Shown: one piece after another, positions 43,508 to 50,295 of the stretch
Numbering within the stretch: position 1 is the stretch's first letter
Layout of the letters: the number at the start of each line of letters is the position of its first letter
Assembly: GCA_964448675.1 (NCBI GenBank)
Contig: CAYUZU010000016.1
Span: forward strand, 49,022 to 113,021
Reading direction: 5' to 3'
Source: CAYUZU01 sp964448675
GTDB taxonomy: Bacteria; Planctomycetota; Phycisphaerae; UBA1845; Fen-1342
Length of the DNA: 64,000 nucleotides
Position numbers and translations under genes: made by a program
Notes under the pieces: model-generated
The model's input: the letters and a program-made list of their open reading frames with translations, nothing else
Told to the model about the DNA's origin: nothing
Database searches by the model: none

Positions 43508-44446
43508 TCAGTCTTGCCCACAGGCCATCAGCCGCGTGTGCAGGTCTTCCACGTCCGACCGCCGACACAGTTCCGTTCCCGGCGTCATCACGGCCGCCGC
43601 CCCGGCCGCGACGCCATAACACACCGCCGCCCGCAATCCCATCTCGCGCGCCAGCCCCAGCACGATGCCCGCCATCATGCTGTCCCCGGCCCCGACCTTG
43701 CTGCGGATCGGCACCGCGGGCGTGCGCACCCGCTCGACATGATCCGCCGTCACGAACAGCACCCCCGCGGCCCCCAGCGACAGCACCAGCACCTCGCAGC
43801 GCCCCTGCGCCACCAATTCACGCGCCAGAGCCTCCTGCTGCTCTTCCGATTCGAACGGCTCCCCGGTGAGCTCCTCGAATTCCCGGGCGTTCGGCTTGAG
43901 CAGAAACACGCCTTCCTCGCCCGCCTCGCGTAACGGCGCACCGCTGCTGTCCAGAAGAAAACGCGCGCCGACCCCCTTGGCAGCGTGGCCGACCCGCGCG
44001 TACATGTCCGTCGGCACACCAGGAGGCAGGCTGCCGCTGGCCACGACATAGGCCGACGCGCCGGCCTCTTCGACCCGCGCCACGCAGCGCTGCCACTCGT
44101 CGGCGCTCAGCCGCGCTCCGGGCATGCCGAAGCGGTATTGCTGCTGGGTCGATGTCTCGTAGATCGTGAGGTTCTCGCGCGTCCAGCCGGCGCACGCCAC
44201 GCACGACACTTCGACGCCCTCGTCCGCCAGCAGCCCCGTGAGCATGTCCCCGGTCGGCCCGCCCGCGGGCAGCACCGCCGTCGATCGGCCCCCGAGCTTG
44301 CGGATCGCGCGCGAGACATTGACGCCGCCGCCGCCGGGCTCACGCCGCGGCTCGGTGCAGCGCAGCTTGCGCTCGGCGACGACATCCTGCACCTCGGCGG
44401 ACTTGTCCACCGCCGGGTTCATGGTAAGCGTGGCGACCTTCTGCAC
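43508..44446 (-). CDS. pfkB: PfkB family 6-phosphofructokinase (Pfk-2 type)
   Basis: It starts with GTG at 44446 behind GGAGGG. The 312 residues align closely with E. coli Pfk-2: EGKLRC-like AERKLRCTEP, EPGGGGVNVSRAI, SGSLPPGV and the catalytic GAGDSM with Asp255. The likely reaction is fructose-6-phosphate to fructose-1,6-bisphosphate with ATP; tagatose-6-phosphate is an alternative substrate. It lies 45 bases behind the OmpR-family regulator, probably in one transcript. Confidence 0.88.
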   Translation of the reverse strand: MQKVATLTMNPAVDKSAEVQDVVAERKLRCTEPRREPGGGGVNVSRAIRKLGGRSTAVLPAGGPTGDMLTGLLADEGVEVSCVACAGWTRENLTIYETSTQQQYRFGMPGARLSADEWQRCVARVEEAGASAYVVASGSLPPGVPTDMYARVGHAAKGVGARFLLDSSGAPLREAGEEGVFLLKPNAREFEELTGEPFESEEQQEALARELVAQGRCEVLVLSLGAAGVLFVTADHVERVRTPAVPIRSKVGAGDSMMAGIVLGLAREMGLRAAVCYGVAAGAAAVMTPGTELCRRSDVEDLHTRLMACGQD

Positions 44447-44491
44447 GCTGCGCGCCCTCCGTCAGCAAGATACCGGCACCGCACGGGGCCT

Positions 44492-45190
44492 TCACGCCTG
44501 GGCGGAAGGCACGACGTTCCGCTCGGTGCTCAGTACATAGCCGGTACCGACCACCGTGTGGATCAGCGGCGTTTCGAAGCCCTTGTCGATCTTGCTGCGC
44601 AGCCGCGAGACATACACCTCGATCACGTTGCTTTCGTCCTGGAATAGTAGGTCCCACACGCGCTCGCCGATATTGGTGCGCGTCAGCACGCGTTCCGGAT
44701 TGCGCATGAAATACTCGAGCAGGGCAAACTCCTTGGTGGTCAACTCGAGCGGCCTGCTGTCGCGCGTCACCTTGCGCGCCACGAGATCCATCTCCACCCC
44801 GCCGAAACGCAGCCTGGCGCCTTCCAGCGATTGCGAGCGGCGCAGCAGCGCCCGCACCCGCGCGGTCAGCTCCTCGAAATCGAAGGGCTTCGTCAAATAG
44901 TCGTCCGCGCCGGCCTCCAGCCCCGACACCTTCTCGTCGGTCGACGACAGCGCCGTCAGCATCAGCACCGGCGTCGCGACGCCGCGACGCCGCAGCTCCC
45001 GGCAGACCTGCACGCCGTCATGGTCCGGCAGCATCAGGTCGAGGATGATGACGTCATACCCGTCACGGGCTGCCATCTCCTCGCCCTTGCGGCCCGACGG
45101 CGTCACGTCCGCGGTATACCCCTGCTCTTCGAGTCCCTTCTTGATGAGTTCGGCCAGTCGTTCGTTGTCTTCGATCACCAGTATTCGCAT
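44492..45190 (-). CDS. OmpR/PhoB-family response regulator
   Basis: The 232-residue regulator has a receiver domain (acidic pair in VIEDNE, phospho-acceptor Asp51 in ILDLMLPD, Thr in LTALSS, Lys in YLTKPFD) and a winged-helix DNA-binding domain (about 130-225, RVWDLLFQDESNVIEVYVSRLRSKID). GGAGG precedes it. No matching kinase is adjacent on its transcript; pfkB follows. As a PhoB-type activator it is the best candidate to bind the 11-bp direct repeats, but its own upstream region lacks them. Confidence 0.93.
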   Translation of the reverse strand: MRILVIEDNERLAELIKKGLEEQGYTADVTPSGRKGEEMAARDGYDVIILDLMLPDHDGVQVCRELRRRGVATPVLMLTALSSTDEKVSGLEAGADDYLTKPFDFEELTARVRALLRRSQSLEGARLRFGGVEMDLVARKVTRDSRPLELTTKEFALLEYFMRNPERVLTRTNIGERVWDLLFQDESNVIEVYVSRLRSKIDKGFETPLIHTVVGTGYVLSTERNVVPSAQA

Positions 45191-45288
45191 GGTTCACCTC
45201 CGGGCGCAGTGCGCACTTCAGCTTCGAGTTCATTCTTGTTACTGCGCTTTTAGACAAGAGCCCCCCAGCCCGCAATCGGACGCCGGAC

Positions 45289-45915
45289 TTAGTCGGATAC
45301 GACCTTGGTCGTACGAATCCCCGCTACCTGCGCCAGCAGCACGAGATGCGGCAGCGAATTCGCCCGCATTTTCTCCATCACCCGCGCCCGGTGGATCTTC
45401 ACCGTCTTCTCGCTGATGCCCCACGCGTCGGCGATTTCACGGTTCGTGTGCCCTGCCACGACGCGCTCCAGCACCTGCCGCTCACGCGGCGTCAACGCCG
45501 CCACGCGCCGGCCCACCGCCTCGCGATCCGCCGCGCTGCGCCGTACCTCCTCGTCCTGCTGCAGGGCGCGCTGCACCGCTTCGAGCAGCAACTGCTCGTT
45601 GAACGGCTTCTCCACGAAGTCCACCGCGCCGGCCTTCATCGCCCGCACGCTCATCGGCACGTCCGCATACGCGGTCATGAACACGATCGGCACCCGCACG
45701 CCACGCTCCACCAGCTGCGCCTGCAGTTCGAGCCCGCTGAGCCCCGGCATGCGCACATCCAGCAGCAGGCACCCCGGCTGCCGGGCTTCGTATTGCTCCA
45801 GAAACGCCTGCGCCGTCGCGAACGCCTGCCAGCGCACCCGCTGGCTGTCGAAGAGCTGGCCCAGGACGCGCCGGATCGACGGATCATCATCCACGATGAA
45901 CACCGTCGGCCGCAT
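45289..45915 (-). CDS. FixJ/LuxR-family response regulator
   Basis: ATG 45915 lies seven bases after GAGG; a TTG 24 bases earlier is less likely. The 208 residues hold a receiver domain with Asp53 (CLLLDVRMPG), Thr in FMTAYADV and Lys in DFVEKPFNE, and a C-terminal LuxR helix-turn-helix (LTPRERQVLERVVAGHTNREIA, SEKTVKIHRARVM). It lies 30 bases downstream of the sensor kinase, its probable partner. Confidence 0.93.
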   Translation of the reverse strand: MRPTVFIVDDDPSIRRVLGQLFDSQRVRWQAFATAQAFLEQYEARQPGCLLLDVRMPGLSGLELQAQLVERGVRVPIVFMTAYADVPMSVRAMKAGAVDFVEKPFNEQLLLEAVQRALQQDEEVRRSAADREAVGRRVAALTPRERQVLERVVAGHTNREIADAWGISEKTVKIHRARVMEKMRANSLPHLVLLAQVAGIRTTKVVSD

Positions 45916-45945
45916 GCTGTCGCCTCGTGTCGCTTCCAACCTGCG

Positions 45946-48039
45946 CTATTCCTTTGATGGCAGCCGGATGGTGATCGTCGTACCCCGTCCCACAGCCGTT
46001 TCGATGTCGATCGCCCCGCCGTGGTCCTCCACGATCCCGTGGGCGATGCTCAACCCCAGCCCCGTGCCACCCTCGCGCACCCGCGTCGTATAGAAGGGAT
46101 CAAACGCGTGCCGCTTCACGTCCGGTGGCATCCCCACGCCCTCGTCCTGCACGATCAGCCGCACCTCGCCGTCCCGCGCGCTCGAACGGACACACACCGT
46201 CTTGCCGGAATCACTGGCATGCGCCGCGTTCGTGATCAGGTTGATGATGACCTGTTCGAGTTCGGTCGGGTCACCGGCGATGGGCGGCAGATCCTCCGCC
46301 AACTCCAGCGCTGTCCTCACGCCGTTGTGACGCAACTCGGTGCGGCACAGTTCCTCGGCCGCCCGCACCACCGTGTTGAGGTCCAGAAGGCGCCGCTCCG
46401 AAGGCTCCTGCCGCGCGAACCGCTGCACGTTGCGCACGATCCGTCCGCAGCGCCGCGCATCCTCGATCAGGTCGTCGAGCATCTCGTCAACCTCCTGCCC
46501 CAGGTGGCGGCGCCGCAGCAGCTGCGCCGTCATCACAACCGAAGCCAGCGGGTTGTTCACCTCGTGCGCGATCCCCGCCGCCAGCGTCCCGATCGACGTC
46601 AGCCGCTCGTTGCGGCGCAGCTTCTCCTCGCGCAGCACCTCGTCCGTAACATCAATCGAGACGCTCAACACCTGGCTCGGCGCCTGATCCACCGACGGCG
46701 CAAACAGCACGCTCCAACTCCGGACCCAGCGCCACTCCCCGTCCGCACGCCGCATCCGCACCTGCCACGTGACCGGCTGCTCGCGCCGGCCGCGATACAC
46801 CTCGTCCTTGGCGCCGCGGGCCCGCTTGAGGTCGTCCGGATGCACCGCTTCCAGCAGGTCGTCAAAGCCCGACCGAAGCAGCTGCTCCGCCGTCAGCCCG
46901 AGAAACGTCGCCATCTGGGTATTCGCGAAGACATAGCGATTCGCCCGCACATCGTGCACGCGAATCATCGTCGGCGCCGTGTCCGTGATCTTCTGGGTAA
47001 ACCACATGCTGTCACGCAGGGCGCGGTCCAGCCGATCCCGCTCGATCACCCGCCCCAGTTGCGTACCGACACTTGCCATCGCATCGAGCAGCTCGCCGCC
47101 CGGATCAACCACCTCGTCCGCAAAGAACTCCAGCACCCCCACCACGTCGGTCCCCACCAGCACCGGAAACGCCGCCGCCGTCACCACCCCCAACTCCTCC
47201 GCCAGCCGGGCCCGCTCCGCATCGAGCTCGCGCTCGACACCGCGCGTCCATTCCGGCTGCCCACTGGCATACACGCGCCCGGCCAGACCCTCCCCGCGCA
47301 ACAGGCGCACCCCCTGCATCGCCTCGCGCAGAACATCGAATCGCCCCGGCGCGTGGTCGTACGACGCGTTGACCGGCGTGATGAACCCCGGATCGTCCTG
47401 GCGCGGCAGGTATGCTTGCCCGAAAGCCCAACCCGTATGCCGGCACACCTGCGCCAGCGCGAAACACAACGCCTCGTCAACGGACTCCGCGAAATTCGCC
47501 GCCGTCGCGACGTCGCGCAACAGCCGCAGCGTCTCGGCCTGCTCGCGGATGCGCTTCCCCAACGTCGACGCGCGACCGCGCAGCCGGGATTCCGAGACAA
47601 CGCGCTCGACCGCCTCGTCACGCTGGGCGTACTGCTGCCCGCGGGCGCGCGCCGCCAGCCGCATCACGCTGGCCACGTTGTCCAGGCTGATCGGTCGCGT
47701 CAGGATCACCGTGTTTGCCACCCCGGCCAGCTCATGCACCGACGCGCTGTCGGCATCATCCGTGACGACCACCAGCGGAAAATCAGACCACGACCGCTGC
47801 GACGCCATCAACTGCCGCAACTGGCCCACACCCGCATCGCCCAGCCGCTCCACCACCGCCAGCGCCGCCGCCGCACCCCGCAGCATTTCCGCGCACAACT
47901 CCTCGATGTCCGCACAGCCGTGCACCACCAGCCCGCGTCCCGCAATCGCCTGGCGCAACGCCTCCTCACGCTCCCCACGTTCATACAACAGCAATACCCG
48001 TCGTTCCTGCAGCCGATCTGGCAATCGCCGCTCACTCAT
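45946..48039 (-). CDS. Sensor histidine kinase with GAF and PAS domains
   Basis: The 697-residue kinase has no membrane helix. In order: a receiver-like domain (about 1-145) with Glu where the phospho-Asp would be (AALAVVERLG); a GAF domain (about 165-325); a PAS domain with PAC part (about 340-465); HisKA with the phospho-His at about 492 in GIAHEVNNPLAS; and HATPase_c with INLITNAAHAS, DEGVGMPP and GTGLGLSIAHGI. It probably phosphorylates the FixJ-like protein downstream and senses a cytoplasmic signal. Confidence 0.9.
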   Translation of the reverse strand: MSERRLPDRLQERRVLLLYERGEREEALRQAIAGRGLVVHGCADIEELCAEMLRGAAAALAVVERLGDAGVGQLRQLMASQRSWSDFPLVVVTDDADSASVHELAGVANTVILTRPISLDNVASVMRLAARARGQQYAQRDEAVERVVSESRLRGRASTLGKRIREQAETLRLLRDVATAANFAESVDEALCFALAQVCRHTGWAFGQAYLPRQDDPGFITPVNASYDHAPGRFDVLREAMQGVRLLRGEGLAGRVYASGQPEWTRGVERELDAERARLAEELGVVTAAAFPVLVGTDVVGVLEFFADEVVDPGGELLDAMASVGTQLGRVIERDRLDRALRDSMWFTQKITDTAPTMIRVHDVRANRYVFANTQMATFLGLTAEQLLRSGFDDLLEAVHPDDLKRARGAKDEVYRGRREQPVTWQVRMRRADGEWRWVRSWSVLFAPSVDQAPSQVLSVSIDVTDEVLREEKLRRNERLTSIGTLAAGIAHEVNNPLASVVMTAQLLRRRHLGQEVDEMLDDLIEDARRCGRIVRNVQRFARQEPSERRLLDLNTVVRAAEELCRTELRHNGVRTALELAEDLPPIAGDPTELEQVIINLITNAAHASDSGKTVCVRSSARDGEVRLIVQDEGVGMPPDVKRHAFDPFYTTRVREGGTGLGLSIAHGIVEDHGGAIDIETAVGRGTTITIRLPSKE

Positions 48040-48142
48040 GCCGAAGCACCTGCGAACCTCGCGCCGCCGCGACCACCCCGCATCCGTCTACCGATTCGTC
48101 CACCCGACATCCTAACACGAACCCCCCACGATAACGAAGCTG

Positions 48143-48898
48143 TCAGCCCCCACCATCCCAGTATGGCGTCCGGCCAAACGCCTCATGCAGTTCACGCTCA
48201 TACGCACGCGTTACCGGGCCGCTGGGATCGTGCGGCGGCGCCTGCTCGACCTGCCGGCGATCCACCTCCACCTTCGCCGTGCCCTTGTGCCAGTCCACGT
48301 CACCCACCCAGGGCGGCGCGACCAGCACGCGACGTCCGGCCAGCGCCTCGGGTAGCTCGACCGCCAGATAGCGAACCGTCCAGTCGGCATCATCGACGAC
48401 GAAGTCCGCCAGGTCCCCGATGGGGCCACCACGCGCCATCACCTCATACCCGACCACCTCACGCACGCTGCGCAGGTGCGGGTCATCGTCACGCGGGCCC
48501 GACGCGTACGCCTCGACTTCCGCCTTCATCCGGCGGCGTTGCGCCGCTGACCCGGCCCCCGCCGGCGCCGGCATGCCCCAATACGCCGGCCACGCGTAAT
48601 GCGCCACCAGACGCTCCTCTTCCTGCCGCGATACCGGCGGGTTCACATTCGGCGCCGGTGCTTCGCGAATCTGATCACGCGTGAGCACCATGCGCAGCCG
48701 CGCCGCCGTCCAGTCGGCCCGTGCAACGTCGACCGGCGACAGCAGCACCCGCCGGTTCATCAACCACGGACCGGCATCGACCACGAAGTAGCGGATGACC
48801 CACGCGTGGTCGTCAAACAGGAAATCATGGATCGTGCCGAGCTCCCCGTTCACCGCATCGATCGTGAACCGCCTCAGGTCGGCGAGGTTTCTCAGCAT
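48143..48898 (-). CDS. Two-domain PRC-barrel protein
   Basis: The 251-residue protein starts with ATG 48898 behind GGAGAG. The two barrels are at about 1-75 (FTIDAVNGELGTIHDFLFDD) and about 130-205 (ARGGPIGDLADFVVDD), with the linking RYFVVDAGPW and RYLAVELPE motifs. It is a paralogue of the 33460 and 42162 proteins and has its own repeat promoter. Confidence 0.85.
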   Translation of the reverse strand: MLRNLADLRRFTIDAVNGELGTIHDFLFDDHAWVIRYFVVDAGPWLMNRRVLLSPVDVARADWTAARLRMVLTRDQIREAPAPNVNPPVSRQEEERLVAHYAWPAYWGMPAPAGAGSAAQRRRMKAEVEAYASGPRDDDPHLRSVREVVGYEVMARGGPIGDLADFVVDDADWTVRYLAVELPEALAGRRVLVAPPWVGDVDWHKGTAKVEVDRRQVEQAPPHDPSGPVTRAYERELHEAFGRTPYWDGGG

Positions 48899-48988
48899 CT
48901 ATCTCTCCTCGGCGACATCCCACAAGCGATGCGGCGCGCACCGATCGCTGGCCAGCAACACACCGCACTCATATACCGTCACCAGGAG

Positions 48989-49042
48989 AGCATCCCACCC
49001 CGTCTTTAAACGCGCCTGAATCCACTCTGAATATCGTGTAAT
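48989..49042 (-). promoter_or_regulatory. 11-bp direct-repeat promoter 14 (leftward)
   Basis: On the minus strand: ATTAC (49042-49038), TTCAG (49031-49027), TTCAG (49020-49016), TTAAA (49009-49005), 10 bp, GATGCT (48994-48989). The last unit is degenerate. It is the rightmost copy and marks the end of the island. Confidence 0.68.
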
Positions 49043-49083
49043 CCCCGCCCGCCACGACGCCCGCCACGCGCCGCCTGGACGCG

Positions 49084-50295
49084 TCAGAACGGCGGCAACT
49101 GCGCCTCGCTGGCGCCCACGATTGCGCCCGCCTCAACCTCCACCAGCCACGCCGGCCGACACACCGCCCCACGCACCACCACCAGTGGCACCGGCCCGAA
49201 CCGCGCGCGAATCGCGTCGCGAACCAGTACACCGTCGCTCATGTCCCGTACGTAAGCAATCAGCTGGCACACAGCGCCCGTCCCGGCGCCCCCCGTCGCC
49301 AGCAGCGCGTCAATATTCGCCAGCGTACGCTCCAGCTGTCGCGCAACGTTCCCCACATGCCGCGTCCGCCCCGCGTCATCGATGCTCGCCGTCCCCGAGA
49401 TCCACAGGTGCCGCCGATCGCGATATGCGATCGCCGTCCCGCGCTCGAACGTCACGCCATAGGCGTCCGTGGCGCTCAGCTGCGCCGGCACGCGCAGAAA
49501 TCGCACCTGCGCCGGCTCCAAACCCTCGATCGCGTAGCCGTCCATCACCACCCGCGCCGCCGCCGCGGGCCCTACCCCCTCAATCCCCGTGCTGGCGATG
49601 TAGTGCGTGTCAGCCGTCAGGCTGCGCTCGGCGAACAGCCGCCGCCGCGCCGCCGCCATCGCCTCATAATCCCGATCAATATCCCGCACGAGAATCCAGG
49701 TGCGGACGACATGGTCCGCCAGCGTCATGCCGTGTGCGCCCAGGTGCGCCTCGTATGCCTGAAACAGCGCCGCCGTTTGCGCGTCAGGTCGGTCCGACGT
49801 CACGTCGTGCAACCCACACGTCCAGTGATGCGCCAGCGCCCCGCGCCGCACCACGACCGATGCACCATCCCGGCGTTTGTCGGGCGCACCGCCCTCGTCG
49901 CTGATGTGATACGCCCACAACGCAACCTTGGCAGCGCCCAGCGGCGGCTGGCCAACCCATGCCACGGCGCAGGCGTCGCCATCCGCCGCTCCACTGGCAA
50001 ACGGGCTCTCCGCCAGAATCGCCGTCTGATTCGCAATATCACTGCAGAACAGCCGCCGCACCACAGCCGTGCCCGAACCCAGCCCCAGGCCGGCGCGCAC
50101 CTCCGCGTCGCCGCGCTCCAGCCACGCCAACTGCTCGGCGAATCCGCCATACGCCGTCGGCCGAGCGGCGACGTAGGCTTCCTCCACACCATCGCGGCCG
50201 CGAAACCGGGCCACCTCGGCCCGCACCGGCACACGGTCACATACGATCTCGTCGCAGCGTACACCCGTCACGTCAGCCAGCGTCGGCTTCACCAT
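49084..50295 (-). CDS. Chorismatase/RidA-like protein
   Basis: The 403-residue protein starts with ATG 50295 (GAGG upstream). The C-terminal half has a RidA-like fold, and motifs match the FkbO/Hyg5 chorismatase family: HYIASTGIEG at about 232-241, ISGTASIDDAGRTRH at about 295-309 and VCRPAWLVEVEA near the end, where the family's catalytic Glu lies. Chorismatases hydrolyse chorismate to pyruvate and a hydroxybenzoate or cyclohexadiene acid. It overlaps the PPC gene by 7 bases. A non-chorismate RidA-superfamily enzyme is possible. Confidence 0.65.
   Translation of the reverse strand: MVKPTLADVTGVRCDEIVCDRVPVRAEVARFRGRDGVEEAYVAARPTAYGGFAEQLAWLERGDAEVRAGLGLGSGTAVVRRLFCSDIANQTAILAESPFASGAADGDACAVAWVGQPPLGAAKVALWAYHISDEGGAPDKRRDGASVVVRRGALAHHWTCGLHDVTSDRPDAQTAALFQAYEAHLGAHGMTLADHVVRTWILVRDIDRDYEAMAAARRRLFAERSLTADTHYIASTGIEGVGPAAAARVVMDGYAIEGLEPAQVRFLRVPAQLSATDAYGVTFERGTAIAYRDRRHLWISGTASIDDAGRTRHVGNVARQLERTLANIDALLATGGAGTGAVCQLIAYVRDMSDGVLVRDAIRARFGPVPLVVVRGAVCRPAWLVEVEAGAIVGASEAQLPPF

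Noticed and set aside
45218..45234. TTCAG and TTCAT upstream of the OmpR-family regulator
   Set aside because: They are 12 bp apart and on the strand opposite to the gene, so they do not fit the 11-bp pattern; no autoregulation is claimed.
46021..48684. 887-codon plus-strand frame opposite the sensor kinase
   Set aside because: The antisense shadow is rich in Arg, Pro and His. The kinase frame carries all catalytic boxes.
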